DNA of 64,000 nucleotides from Bacillus sp. AFS073361 (GTDB lineage: Bacteria; Bacillota; Bacilli; Bacillales; Cytobacillaceae), in contig NZ_NUZU01000033.1 in NCBI RefSeq assembly GCF_002567005.1, forward strand, positions 49,434 through 113,433, written 5' to 3'. Of this stretch, positions 1 to 8,407 are shown one piece after another. Under the pieces are notes generated by a model, which saw nothing but the letters and a program-made list of their open reading frames with translations, was not told the origin of the DNA and made no database searches. The first letter of the stretch is position 1. Each line of letters starts with the position of its first letter. Made by a program: the position numbers and the translations under genes.

Positions 1-49
1 ATCAACAGAGTTCCAAAATCTACATTATTCTTTAACACAGCCTATTATT

Positions 50-78
50 AAAAAGTAGCAAGCATGTAAATGCCTGCT
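50..78 (-). terminator. intrinsic terminator after the thermonuclease region
   Basis: Inverted repeat AGCAAGCAT/ATGCCTGCT (57-78) with a 4-base loop. On the minus strand it is followed by a T-rich tract. Confidence 0.6.
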
Positions 79-99
79 GCTGCCTATAACCAAATTATT

Positions 100-405
100 T
101 TAACGCTTGGACTTCCGATAGCCTTGATCCTGTGCTTCTTTTTCTGAACAGAACCAGACGATATTGTCTGTGGTGGATTCGTAAAAACTACCACCAGGTA
201 CATGATAAATATGGGAATTAGCATTCCCTTTAATTTTCCCTTTACAATCCAAGTTAGTTTCTTGATCATCATTTGGGTTATTTTCACAACTTTTTCCAGA
301 TGATGTGCTTGGATTTGACTTTTTTTCATCAGCGCTCTTAGTATTATCAGTGTTATACCCATCCTCTTGGGCATAATTTTCAATGGACCAAATGCCTATA
401 CCCTT
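100..405 (-). pseudogene. detached C-terminal sunset-like domain of the thermonuclease
   Basis: This stretch is open and in the same frame as the thermonuclease immediately upstream, separated from it only by the TAA at 406-408. It reads KGIGIWSIENYAQEDGY, then a Ser/Asn/Asp-rich linker, then a compact domain with CKGKIKGN, IYHVPGGSFY, WFCSEKEA and GYRKSKR before the stop at 100-102. The KGIGIWS segment is the normal end of a staphylococcal-nuclease fold. The rest resembles the sunset-type domain found at the end of secreted Bacillus nucleases. No ribosome binding site or start codon suits independent translation, so I read it as the severed tail of one ancestral gene of about 297 codons. A sequencing error at one base would also explain it. 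Confidence 0.75.
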
Positions 406-993
406 TTATTGTGCTTTCTTTTGGATCGCATAAAATTCATCAACATATTGAGTATTGGGTGCATAGATATAGGCTACTCGTGCAAGTCCTTCCTCAAGCA
501 GCATTTCATTAAACATTTTTCCATTTACATAAAAATAAGCAAGTAACCGGCCATATTTATCCCGTCCCTCACCAATTCCAGGTTCTATTTCGACTTTTGT
601 ACCGACAGCGAGAATCTTCTTAGTATACTCAGACGCTTCCGGTCCAAATGGTTGAACACCTAATCGGAGGTGGTGTGTCTCTGGTGTATCCACACAGAGC
701 ATTCTGACCTTTTCGACGGTCCCATTAAGATTAATCTCAACGGTATCCCCATCGACATTCTTTACAATGGTAGCAGGAAGCAATTTTTTATGAGCAGTTT
801 TCTGCTCTGGGACTTCTAATTGAGAAGGTGAAGAATCACTCGTTTCATTCGTATTCACTTCTTTATTCTTGATAGTAGAAGTCGGTCCTGTGTCATTCTT
901 ATCCTTTAAGGTTTCGCTATCATTACATCCAGTAAGAATAATAGCGATAATGACGAGTAATGAAATGATTAATTGGTAATTTCTCTTGTACAT
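406..993 (-). CDS. thermonuclease-family lipoprotein, prematurely terminated
   Basis: Secreted Ca2+-dependent nuclease of the staphylococcal nuclease (SNase) family, acting on extracellular DNA or RNA. The N-terminus is a lipoprotein signal peptide with lipobox LTGC near residue 23, followed by a Ser/Thr/Asn-rich spacer. The SNase core runs from about residue 74 (PATIVKNVDGDTVEI) through VRMLCVDTPETHH (metal and catalytic Asp/Glu) and GRDKYGRLLAYFYV (catalytic Arg region) to AIQKKAQ. The protein stops at 195 aa in the last helix, just before the conserved GIWS, because of an in-frame TAA. Family members continue here, and the continuation is still present downstream. The core catalytic residues are present, so the truncated protein may keep some activity. 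A sequencing error is possible. Confidence 0.75.
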   Translation of the reverse strand: MYKRNYQLIISLLVIIAIILTGCNDSETLKDKNDTGPTSTIKNKEVNTNETSDSSPSQLEVPEQKTAHKKLLPATIVKNVDGDTVEINLNGTVEKVRMLCVDTPETHHLRLGVQPFGPEASEYTKKILAVGTKVEIEPGIGEGRDKYGRLLAYFYVNGKMFNEMLLEEGLARVAYIYAPNTQYVDEFYAIQKKAQ

Positions 994-1044
994 TGCAAGT
1001 TCCCCTTAATTTTATTTCCTATAATGTTTGCAGCAAAAGAAAAA

Positions 1045-1066
1045 GAGAGAAGTATCGCTTCTTCTC
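1045..1066 (-). terminator. intrinsic terminator of ltaS
   Basis: Hairpin GAGAAG/CTTCTTCTC with one bulge, followed on the minus strand by a CTTTTTCTTTT tract. Confidence 0.55.
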
Positions 1067-1078
1067 CCTTTAACAGTG

Positions 1079-3028
1079 TTATTCACCTGATGTCTCAGTG
1101 TCACCTTTTGGACCTAAATATTCATAATCGTTAGGGTTAATTGGTGTGTAACCTTCTGGCTTATAGAAACGTAGTAAGTCTTTGTAAACAATCTCATCAG
1201 ACATATTAAGTTCCATATTGACTTTGCTATCTACATCCTTACATGTAGTATTATCCTCTAATAATTCACCCGTTACAGAAGAATAGCATTTCTCATTAAT
1301 CTGGATGGCATTTGAAGTTACAAAATCACCATTTCTAAATAATGCCCAATTACGGTGTTGTTTAGAAAGTAAATCTGAACCAAATTCCATATAATCTTTC
1401 GTATCTATACCTAATAAATGAAGAACGGTTGGACGAACGTCGACTTCCCCGCCAACTTGGTGTTGTATACCGCCTTTCACACCAGGTACATGAATAAATA
1501 ATGGAACACGCTGTAATTTTGCATTAATTGCAGGAGTGATTTCGTCTACACCCATAACCTTTGCCATTGCATCGTTATGGTTTTCAGAAATGCCGTAATG
1601 GTCACCATACATAACAATAATGGTATTATCATACAAACCGTTTGCTTTTAAATCATTAAAGAATTGCTCGAACGCCTGATCCATATAGTTTGCCGATTGG
1701 AAATATTGGTTTACAACCGTATCTCCATAATCACCAGCAGGAAAATTTGTATCCTCTGGATCCATTTCAAAAGGAAAATGATTGGACAATGAAATGAACT
1801 TTGTATAGAACGGCTGCTTTAAGCTTTCAAGTAATGGGATAGATTCCTTAAAGAAAGGCTTATCCTTCATTCCATAGTTTTTTGTATTTTCATCTGACAT
1901 GCTATAGTACTCTGCATCAAAGAATTTATCATAGCCAAAAGCTTTATAGATCACATTTCGATTCCAGAATGTTTTATAGTTACCATGTAATACTGCAGAA
2001 CTATATCCTTGTCCTTTTAAAATCGATGGCATAGCTTGATACGTGTTTTGGGCTTTGTTAACAAAAACTGCACCTTGTGCCATTGGATAAAGTGAGTTTT
2101 CCATTAAGAATTCGGCATCCGATGTTTTTCCTTGACCTGTTTGATGATAGAAATTATCAAAATAGAAGGTATTTTTATCATGTGTCAATGAATTTAAAAA
2201 TGGTGTTACTTCTTGTCCGTTAGGCATTTTATAATTAATCATAAAACTTTGAAAGGATTCCATAGAAATATAAATTACATTCATACCCTTAGCTTTACCA
2301 AAATATTTTGGGTTTGGGGCAGCATAATTTGCTTTACGGTAGTTCTCCACATCTGTAATATCACTGCTATCAGCCAACGCACGCTGACTAGAGGACTTAA
2401 TATTTTGGATAACATCATAGATAGTAAAGTTGTACGCCCCAAGGTATTTTACTAAATAATTTCGGTCAAAAGATCGTGACAGTAGTTGTGGACGATCCTT
2501 TTCCGCTAAACCTAAATTAAATAGAAAAGTAGTGATTGAAAATAATAGAACAATTTTATAGGTTTTTCTGTTCGATACCGTTACTTTTTTGAAGACTGTT
2601 AATGCTAATGCAATTAATATAAACATGTCTGTAAAATAAAAAATATCAAAAGGAGACATTAACGAAAGTGCACTGTCACCAAGCTGACCAGCATTCGTTT
2701 TGGTTTGCATCAACACTGGCACCGTAATGAAATCATTAAAGAAGCGATAATAGGCGATATTCGCATATAATAAGAATGATAAAAGGAAGTTAATTAAAAT
2801 CATAATTAACTTTGAACGCTTCTTAAACAGCAGTGCTATACCAAAGAAGAAAAGTGCTGAACTTAAAGGATTTATCAAAAGTAGAAACTTTTGTAAATTA
2901 TTTTCAATACCTAAGTTAAATTCAATTTGATATGCTGCATATGTTTTGATCCAAAATAAAACAACTGCAGCCGCAAAAAATGTAATATGACTATTTTTTA
3001 ATGTTTTAGGTAGTCTAATTTTATTCAT
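1079..3028 (-). CDS. ltaS: lipoteichoic acid synthase (LtaS family)
   Basis: Membrane-anchored polyglycerolphosphate polymerase that transfers glycerol-phosphate from phosphatidylglycerol to build lipoteichoic acid outside the cell. The 649 aa length is typical of LtaS. Five hydrophobic segments fill roughly the first 210 residues, followed by an extracellular sulfatase-fold domain. Visible motifs are YISMESFQSF (metal-binding Glu), GQGKTSDAEF (catalytic Thr nucleophile) and MYGDHYG (metal-binding Asp/His). The gene is monocistronic with its own terminator. The start is ATG with a GGGGAG ribosome binding site 11 bases upstream. B. subtilis has paralogs (YfnI, YqgS, YvgJ), so orthology to LtaS itself rests on length and motifs. 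Confidence 0.88.
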   Translation of the reverse strand: MNKIRLPKTLKNSHITFFAAAVVLFWIKTYAAYQIEFNLGIENNLQKFLLLINPLSSALFFFGIALLFKKRSKLIMILINFLLSFLLYANIAYYRFFNDFITVPVLMQTKTNAGQLGDSALSLMSPFDIFYFTDMFILIALALTVFKKVTVSNRKTYKIVLLFSITTFLFNLGLAEKDRPQLLSRSFDRNYLVKYLGAYNFTIYDVIQNIKSSSQRALADSSDITDVENYRKANYAAPNPKYFGKAKGMNVIYISMESFQSFMINYKMPNGQEVTPFLNSLTHDKNTFYFDNFYHQTGQGKTSDAEFLMENSLYPMAQGAVFVNKAQNTYQAMPSILKGQGYSSAVLHGNYKTFWNRNVIYKAFGYDKFFDAEYYSMSDENTKNYGMKDKPFFKESIPLLESLKQPFYTKFISLSNHFPFEMDPEDTNFPAGDYGDTVVNQYFQSANYMDQAFEQFFNDLKANGLYDNTIIVMYGDHYGISENHNDAMAKVMGVDEITPAINAKLQRVPLFIHVPGVKGGIQHQVGGEVDVRPTVLHLLGIDTKDYMEFGSDLLSKQHRNWALFRNGDFVTSNAIQINEKCYSSVTGELLEDNTTCKDVDSKVNMELNMSDEIVYKDLLRFYKPEGYTPINPNDYEYLGPKGDTETSGE

Positions 3029-3474
3029 TTAAAAATTTCTCCCCTCACTTACCAATTAAGCTCCGGTAAACGAACCTCAATTACTATATCACATTTCTTC
3101 TCAAAATAAAAACAAAAATCATGTTATATCTTCCAATTCTTATCAACATAAATCTACATTATTTGCTGATACTTTAGCCATTTTTACATTGGTCATTTCT
3201 ATTTCTATGTTATTTATTTGTTGGACATGACTATTTTCAGGTCCTCATTTATATAAGACGAATAAGTCTTATTTTAGTTTCAAATTTTTATTTAATACGT
3301 GATACGTTCCATTAAGTTTCCATTTCTACATATATTAAACCTGAATGAATTTGGGAGCAATATGAATTTAGCCTTATCTTTTACAAAAATGGAGCCATGT
3401 TTACTTGAATGAACTTTGTAAACATTGGAAAGTATATACACAGAGGAAAGAAGAACATTTAGAAGGAGAATCCC
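3029..3474. other. intergenic region, ltaS promoter side
   Basis: AT-rich, 446 bases, no convincing gene. It must carry the minus-strand ltaS promoter and the promoter of the small plus-strand gene at 3475. A short inverted repeat, ATAAGAC/GTCTTAT, lies at about 3252-3272; I assign it no function. Confidence 0.4.
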
Positions 3475-3654
3475 ATGCCCAGAATAAGGCCTGACTTTAC
3501 AAAGAGCCCATATTTTGTTGATGAACCAGGAAATTGGCATTTAAAGCCTGGTGCACCGAAGGAAATGCAGATAGAACTCAATCATTATCTAAATAGCCTG
3601 GAAGAGGTGGATGAGCCAGGAACGATCAATGGTGTACATATTGACTACCCTTAG
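3475..3654 (+). CDS. small conserved-looking hypothetical protein (59 aa)
   Basis: Begins at ATG 3475 with a strong ribosome binding site (AGAAGGAGA) 4-5 bases upstream and stops at TAG 3652-3654. The protein starts MPRIRPDFTKSPYFVDEPGNWH and is acidic and aromatic-rich, with no membrane segment or known motif that I recognise. It sits immediately upstream of sspH on the same strand, which fits a sporulation-associated small protein, but that is only inference from position. The overlapping minus-strand reading frame lacks a ribosome binding site. Confidence 0.6.
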   Translation: MPRIRPDFTKSPYFVDEPGNWHLKPGAPKEMQIELNHYLNSLEEVDEPGTINGVHIDYP

Positions 3655-3738
3655 AATGAAAAATTGCCCACTAAATAATAGAAGAATGCGATTGAAAACC
3701 TTTTTGAATTACCTAATAAATGACTAGGAGTGAATCAC

Positions 3739-3918
3739 ATGCATATTAACCGAGTTAAGCAGATTTTGTCTTCTTCAGCAGATATCGAAGTCAAGTATAA
3801 TGGTGCATCAGTATGGATTGATCAATTAAATGAAGACGGACATACTGCCACAGTTCATTTACGCGGTCCATTGGAAGAACGATCAACTGTTGACATTGGA
3901 GAGTTAGTAGAAGAATAA
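3739..3918 (+). CDS. sspH: small acid-soluble spore protein, H type
   Basis: Minor SASP of the SspH family, expected to be made in the forespore and packed in the spore core. The 59 aa sequence MHINRVKQILSS...VKYNGASVWIDQLNEDGHTATVHL...VDIGELVEE follows the SspH pattern MNIQRAKEI...VTYNGVPIYI...VNEDTGTARI...VDLSDL, and B. subtilis SspH is also 59 aa. I chose ATG 3739 because the in-frame GTG at 3730 lies inside the ribosome binding site (TAGGAG), which is then correctly spaced from the ATG. It probably follows the small gene at 3475. Confidence 0.85.
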   Translation: MHINRVKQILSSSADIEVKYNGASVWIDQLNEDGHTATVHLRGPLEERSTVDIGELVEE

Positions 3919-3971
3919 ATTTTTTGGTGAGTGATGTGAAATCAAATAACGATTTTTTTATACACAATAAA

Positions 3972-3995
3972 AAGGCAGGATAGGATTCCTGCCTT
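3972..3995 (-). terminator. intrinsic terminator, acyl-CoA dehydrogenase
   Basis: Nine-base stem AAGGCAGGA/TCCTGCCTT with a 6-base loop, followed on the minus strand by TTTTTATTG. It overlaps the stop codon of the gene. Confidence 0.75.
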
Positions 3996-5145
3996 ACTCC
4001 ATGTTTTGGATACTATGCTTTGCTAATAATTGTAGAGTCATGTCATCCATCGGAGGATTATGAAGTCCAGCTCTTACATCCCGATAATATCTTTGCAATG
4101 GATTACTTAATGAAAGACTTTTTGCTCCCACGATACGCATGGCTAAGTCAACAATTTCAATAGCTAGATTGGTCACAGTTAATTTAGCTGCCCCTAAATG
4201 AGCGCCCATTTTTTCTCTATCCTCAGTGTTTGAAGAATCCCACTGTTTAGACGCCCCATATAAAAAGTACTCGGACTGCATGACCTTTAGTTCCATCTCA
4301 CCCAGTTTTTGTTGTACATTTGGTAAATCGATGATCGGCCCTACGATACTATTAGGAGAATACTCCTTTGCAAATTGAATAGCATACTTTTGGGCGGCTT
4401 TTGCTATACCAAGATAACAAGCTGGTATATGTAAGAGCCATCCATTCACTTTTCTTCCTGTGGTACTAAACTCTTCGACAAGATTTTCAGCTTCCACAAA
4501 ACAATCCTCAAGAATTAAGTCATGACTGCCTGTCCCTCTTAAAGCGATACTGTCCCATGTTTCTTCAATCATTATCCCTTTTGACGTTCGAGGGATTAGA
4601 AAATTGGCCACTTCATTTGTATCTTTAATGGTCGCACTAACGATAAAGTAATCAAGGACAGGAGACATCGTCGTAAACGTTTTTCTTCCATTTATATTCC
4701 AGCCGCTCTTACACTTTTCCGCTGTTGTTTCCGGTCTTCCACCCCGAGTAGGACTACCTGTTTTTGGTTCGCTTTGAGCACTATTTATTAATGCACCTTT
4801 ATTCACCTGTTCACAAATTTCCTTAAAGACAGGCTCCTTCCATGAGTTTTTTTCATTGAGATTCATGATAATGCCCATATGCCATCCGATGGAAAGAGCA
4901 GTTGCCCCATCACCTTCGGCTATCTTTTCTTGGAGTCGAATGAGTTCGTAAAGTGCAATTTCCTGTCCGCCATATCTAGAGGGGACAGTTAATGTAGTGT
5001 ATCCAGAACTTTTAAGGTCCAGAATATTTGCATAAGGAAAGGCGCCCTCAATGTCTATTTGATGTGCACGCATTTTAAACTGTTTCGAAAGGCTACTCAT
5101 AAGTTCGATTCGTTCATCCAATGTTCGTTTTTCAAGAAAATTCAT
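3994..5145 (-). CDS. acyl-CoA dehydrogenase family protein (YdbM-like)
   Basis: Flavin-dependent acyl-CoA dehydrogenase family member, 383 aa, with no signal or membrane segment. N-terminal helical domain with DGATALSIGWHMGI, middle beta domain with SEPKTGSPTRGGRPETTAE, NGRKTFTTMSP and ALRGTGSHDLILEDCFV, and C-terminal helical domain ending in YYRDVRAGLHNPPMDDM. The overall pattern matches the poorly characterised B. subtilis YdbM rather than the canonical beta-oxidation enzymes: the usual catalytic Glu region near the end is replaced by the GLHNPPMDD segment. The substrate is unknown. It is monocistronic, with a GGGAGAG ribosome binding site before the ATG, and diverges from the transporter at 5327. 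Confidence 0.75.
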   Translation of the reverse strand: MNFLEKRTLDERIELMSSLSKQFKMRAHQIDIEGAFPYANILDLKSSGYTTLTVPSRYGGQEIALYELIRLQEKIAEGDGATALSIGWHMGIIMNLNEKNSWKEPVFKEICEQVNKGALINSAQSEPKTGSPTRGGRPETTAEKCKSGWNINGRKTFTTMSPVLDYFIVSATIKDTNEVANFLIPRTSKGIMIEETWDSIALRGTGSHDLILEDCFVEAENLVEEFSTTGRKVNGWLLHIPACYLGIAKAAQKYAIQFAKEYSPNSIVGPIIDLPNVQQKLGEMELKVMQSEYFLYGASKQWDSSNTEDREKMGAHLGAAKLTVTNLAIEIVDLAMRIVGAKSLSLSNPLQRYYRDVRAGLHNPPMDDMTLQLLAKHSIQNME

Positions 5146-5182
5146 TATCTATCTCTCCCATTAAAAATATTTGTGTCAAATG

Positions 5183-5226
5183 TGTGTCATACCTCACTGA
5201 AAGTCAAATGCTCGTTGTTCTATAAT
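5183..5226 (+). promoter_or_regulatory. candidate Fnr-dependent class II promoter
   Basis: TGTGT-CATACC-TCACT at 5183-5198 differs at one base from the B. subtilis Fnr box (TGTGA-N6-TCACT). A perfect TATAAT lies at 5221-5226, putting the start site at about 5233, so the box centre is about 42 bases upstream, the class II activator distance. It precedes the NarK-PAS gene. Confidence 0.6.
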
Positions 5227-5326
5227 ACAAGAAGAAAATTCTTCCATGCCTATGAACATATTTCTTAATATATAACGTAAGATTGAGGAAATAATAAGAT
5301 GGCATGGGAATTAAAGGAGGATTTTT

Positions 5327-6823
5327 ATGAAACAAGGATCAAAACAACTTTTTATACAAACTGGAAGCCTTGTTGCTGGTTTTATGGTTTGGGTACTTAT
5401 ATCATCACTTATGCCTTTTATAAAAGTAGATATTCAACTTACTTCCTCACAAATTGCATGGGCAACAGCTGTCCCTGTTATCCTTGGCTCACTTCTCCGT
5501 GTGCCGATTGGCTATTGGACAAATCGCTATGGTGCTCGTCTTTTATTTACAATTAGTTTCATTATACTACTTATTCCTATTGCATTGTTAAGCTATGCAA
5601 ATTCCTTGAGTACGCTTATCATTGGCGGGTTATTACTTGGGATTGGAGGTGCAGTCTTTTCTGTTGGTGTAACTTCTCTTCCAAAATATTATGAGAAATC
5701 AAAGCATGGGTTTATTAATGGAATATACGGAGCAGGTAATATTGGAACGGCCATTACTTCCTTTTCAGCACCTGTTCTTGCTACCGCATATGGTTGGAGA
5801 AATACGATAAAAATCTATCTGCTCGTTGTCCTTCTCTTTGCCCTTTTAAATTTTATATTAGGGGACAGAAAGGAACGAAAAGTAAACATTTCCTTAACTG
5901 ACCAAATCAAAGAGGTGTATAAAAATCCTAAACTATGGTTTCTAAGTTTATTTTATTTTATCACGTTTGGTTCCTTCGTAGCCTTCACCATTTATTTACC
6001 ATCGTTCTTAGTCAATCACTTTCAATTGGATAAAGTGGATGCAGGACTTCGAACAGCCGGTTTTATTGCCTTAGCCACAATTTTTAGACCTATTGGGGGA
6101 TGGTTAGGCGATAAAATTAATCCGTTTCTTATTTTAATGGCTGTTTTCTTTAGCCTAACTTTTGCAGGATTTCTATTGTCATTTACTCCCTCGCTTCCAA
6201 TTTATTCATTTGGCTGCTTATTAGTTGCTTTCTTTGCAGGGATTGGAAATGGAGCGATCTTTAAATTAGTCCCATTATATTTTTCAAAGCAAGCTGGAAT
6301 TGTGAATGGTATTGTTTCAGCCATGGGGGGACTTGGTGGTTTTTTCCCTCCAGTTATTCTTACCATACTTTTTAATTGGACTGGACATTATGCAATAGGG
6401 TTCATGTCCCTCTCGGAGTTTTCTTTAGCAAGTCTGGTTATAGTAGTTTGGCTATATTACCAAGATAAGTTAGATATTTCTGCTAAGATTGTTAATCATG
6501 CTTTAGACGGTATTTGTGTAACCGATGTTCACGGAATCATTCAAAGTGTAAATCCTGCATTTACGAAAATTACCGGATATAGTCAGGCCGAAGTTGTAGG
6601 TAAAACCCCAAGTGTACTTCAATCCGGGGAACATGGGCATGAATTTTACAATCAAATGTGGGAGAGTCTAAAGACCAATGGCGTTTGGGAAGGGTACATT
6701 TGGAATAAACGTAAAAATAATGAAATTTACAGAGAATGGCTTACCATTACGGCCATTAAAGATGACGTTGGAGAAACAAAAAACTATGTAGGTATGTTTT
6801 ATGAAGATAATGAAAAATCTTAG
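5327..6823 (+). CDS. NarK-like MFS transporter fused to a C-terminal PAS domain
   Basis: Residues 1 to about 380 form a 12-helix major facilitator of the nitrate/nitrite porter type (AxPVILGSLLRVPIGYWTNRYG loop, GLGGFFPP and RPIGGWLGDK signatures). From residue 383 the protein continues into a complete cytoplasmic PAS domain: GICVTDVHGIIQSVNPAF, ITGYSQAEVVGKTP, then WEGYIWNKRKNNEIYREW and a final strand ending YEDNEKS. There is no kinase, GGDEF or other output domain after it. A plausible role is nitrate uptake or nitrite export gated by an intracellular redox, oxygen or ligand signal. The start at ATG 5327 has a perfect AAGGAGG ribosome binding site. The gene is monocistronic with a candidate Fnr promoter upstream and a strong terminator at 6839. 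The fusion is continuous in one frame, so it is not an artefact of two genes. Confidence 0.82.
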   Translation: MKQGSKQLFIQTGSLVAGFMVWVLISSLMPFIKVDIQLTSSQIAWATAVPVILGSLLRVPIGYWTNRYGARLLFTISFIILLIPIALLSYANSLSTLIIGGLLLGIGGAVFSVGVTSLPKYYEKSKHGFINGIYGAGNIGTAITSFSAPVLATAYGWRNTIKIYLLVVLLFALLNFILGDRKERKVNISLTDQIKEVYKNPKLWFLSLFYFITFGSFVAFTIYLPSFLVNHFQLDKVDAGLRTAGFIALATIFRPIGGWLGDKINPFLILMAVFFSLTFAGFLLSFTPSLPIYSFGCLLVAFFAGIGNGAIFKLVPLYFSKQAGIVNGIVSAMGGLGGFFPPVILTILFNWTGHYAIGFMSLSEFSLASLVIVVWLYYQDKLDISAKIVNHALDGICVTDVHGIIQSVNPAFTKITGYSQAEVVGKTPSVLQSGEHGHEFYNQMWESLKTNGVWEGYIWNKRKNNEIYREWLTITAIKDDVGETKNYVGMFYEDNEKS

Positions 6824-6838
6824 ATAAGCATAACAAAA

Positions 6839-6870
6839 GGAGACCTTCCGTGTGTGGAAGGTCTCCTTTC
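6839..6870 (+). terminator. intrinsic terminator of the NarK-PAS gene
   Basis: Perfect 11-base stem GGAGACCTTCC/GGAAGGTCTCC with a 6-base loop, then a short T tract. Confidence 0.85.
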
Positions 6871-6937
6871 GTATGTTAAGGATCAAATTATTACAACTTT
6901 TTGTCATCCGCCTTGAGTTCACAGTTCGTTCACCATT

Positions 6938-6983
6938 TTTGTGACGTACGTCACAAATTTCATGTTACCATCTGATTTATATT
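6938..6983 (+). promoter_or_regulatory. Fnr box and class II promoter of narK
   Basis: Perfect 20-base palindrome TTTGTGACGTACGTCACAAA (6938-6957) containing TGTGA-N6-TCACA. A TATATT -10 element at 6978-6983 predicts a start near 6990, so the box centre sits at about -42. This is the arrangement of Fnr-activated anaerobic promoters such as B. subtilis narK. Confidence 0.85.
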
Positions 6984-7043
6984 AATAACACAAACACAAA
7001 TACTTTGAAAATAAAAATTAAAGCACTTTAGGGGGAATAAATA

Positions 7044-8345
7044 ATGGCCCGAATTAATTACTGGAACCCAGAAGATGAAAAGTTCTGGAAAGCAGAAGGA
7101 AAAAAACATGCACTTCGAAATTTATGGATTTCCGTACCATCATTGATGATCGCATTTATTGTCTGGCAAATTTGGTCCGTGGTTGCTGTTAGGCTTAACG
7201 ACATTGGCTTCCATTTTACTGAAGAACAACTCTTTACACTTGCAGCTGTGCCTGGTTTGGTTGGGGCAACACTTCGTTTTGTTTATACATTCGCTGTTGG
7301 CTCAATTGGTGGTAAGAACTGGACTGTGATTTCAACAGCTGTCTTAGCCATTCCTGCGATTGGAATTGGTTTTGCAGTTCAGAATCCGGAGACACCATTT
7401 TCAATCATGTTGTTACTAGCAGCTCTTTGTGGTCTTGGCGGTGGAAATTTCTCATCCTCTTCAGCGAATATTAGCTTTTTCTTTCCTAAGAAAGAAAAAG
7501 GAACAGCACTTGGTATTAATGGTGGTTTAGGTAACATGGGGGTATCTGTTGTTCAATTTGTTACACCGTTAATTGTTACTTCAGGAACTTTTGCACTAGT
7601 CGGCGGCAATCAAGTGTTAGCAAATGGTGAGAAAGTTTGGTTACAAAATGCAGCATTTATCTGGGTTATTCCAATTGTAATTTTAACAATACTAGCTATG
7701 TTTAAAATGGATAATGTTCCTGGTGCAAAACAATCCGTAGCGGATCAATTTGTCATCGTAAAACGTAAACACACTTGGATTATGACAGCTCTTTATATAG
7801 CAACATTTGGTTCATTCATTGGCTATTCAGCGGCTTTCCCGCTCCTTTTAAGATCACAATTTCCAGAGCATATTTCACTTGCCTTCCTTGGAGCCTTAGT
7901 AGCAGCGGCGGCAAGACCTGTAGGCGGCTGGTTGGCTGACAAACTCGGTGGTGCAAAGGTGACTTCATATGTTTTAGTTATCATGGGAATTGGAGCAGCG
8001 GGGGTTATTTACTTCCTAAATGGCAAACAGTTTGCTGGATTCTTAGTAGCTTTCTTAGTACTTTTCATTGCTTCTGGAATTGGTTCAGGTTCAACGTTCC
8101 AAATGATTCCTAACCTGTTTATTCCGAAAGAAGCAGCACCAGTTATTGGCTTTTCAGCAGCATTTGCAGCTTATGGATCATTCTTTATACCAAAGTTATT
8201 CGGATGGTCAGTTAACGCTACTGGCACACCAGTTACTGCTTTTTACTTCTTTATCGGTTTTTATGTTATATCCTTTGTGCTTAACTGGTATTTTTATCAA
8301 AGAAAAGCAACTGCAGCTAAAGCTCTTACACAGCAAGTCGGGTAA
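7044..8345 (+). CDS. narK: nitrate/nitrite transporter NarK
   Basis: Major facilitator of the nitrate/nitrite porter family in the cytoplasmic membrane, 433 aa with about 12 hydrophobic segments. Signature glycine-rich segments are visible: LCGLGGGNFSSSSANISFFFPKKEKGTALGINGGLGNMG and AAARPVGGWLADKLGG. It supplies nitrate for respiration or exports nitrite. The start is ATG 7044 with a TAGGGGGA ribosome binding site. An almost ideal Fnr box with class II spacing lies upstream, so oxygen limitation should induce it. No narGHJI genes are in this window. It is a paralog of the transporter half of the upstream PAS fusion but lacks the PAS tail. Confidence 0.92.
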   Translation: MARINYWNPEDEKFWKAEGKKHALRNLWISVPSLMIAFIVWQIWSVVAVRLNDIGFHFTEEQLFTLAAVPGLVGATLRFVYTFAVGSIGGKNWTVISTAVLAIPAIGIGFAVQNPETPFSIMLLLAALCGLGGGNFSSSSANISFFFPKKEKGTALGINGGLGNMGVSVVQFVTPLIVTSGTFALVGGNQVLANGEKVWLQNAAFIWVIPIVILTILAMFKMDNVPGAKQSVADQFVIVKRKHTWIMTALYIATFGSFIGYSAAFPLLLRSQFPEHISLAFLGALVAAAARPVGGWLADKLGGAKVTSYVLVIMGIGAAGVIYFLNGKQFAGFLVAFLVLFIASGIGSGSTFQMIPNLFIPKEAAPVIGFSAAFAAYGSFFIPKLFGWSVNATGTPVTAFYFFIGFYVISFVLNWYFYQRKATAAKALTQQVG

Positions 8346-8361
8346 TCCCGGCTTGTTTTTT
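8335..8361 (+). terminator. intrinsic terminator of narK
   Basis: AAGTCGGG/CCCGGCTT hairpin overlapping the narK stop codon, followed by a T-rich tract. Confidence 0.7.
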
Positions 8362-8370
8362 ATATAATAA

Positions 8371-8395
8371 AGACGCAGTTAAAAAAACTGCGTCT
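8371..8395 (-). terminator. intrinsic terminator of fdhF
   Basis: Ten-base stem AGACGCAGTT/AACTGCGTCT just downstream of the fdhF stop. Confidence 0.7.
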
Positions 8396-8407
8396 ACAAT
8401 AGTTTAT

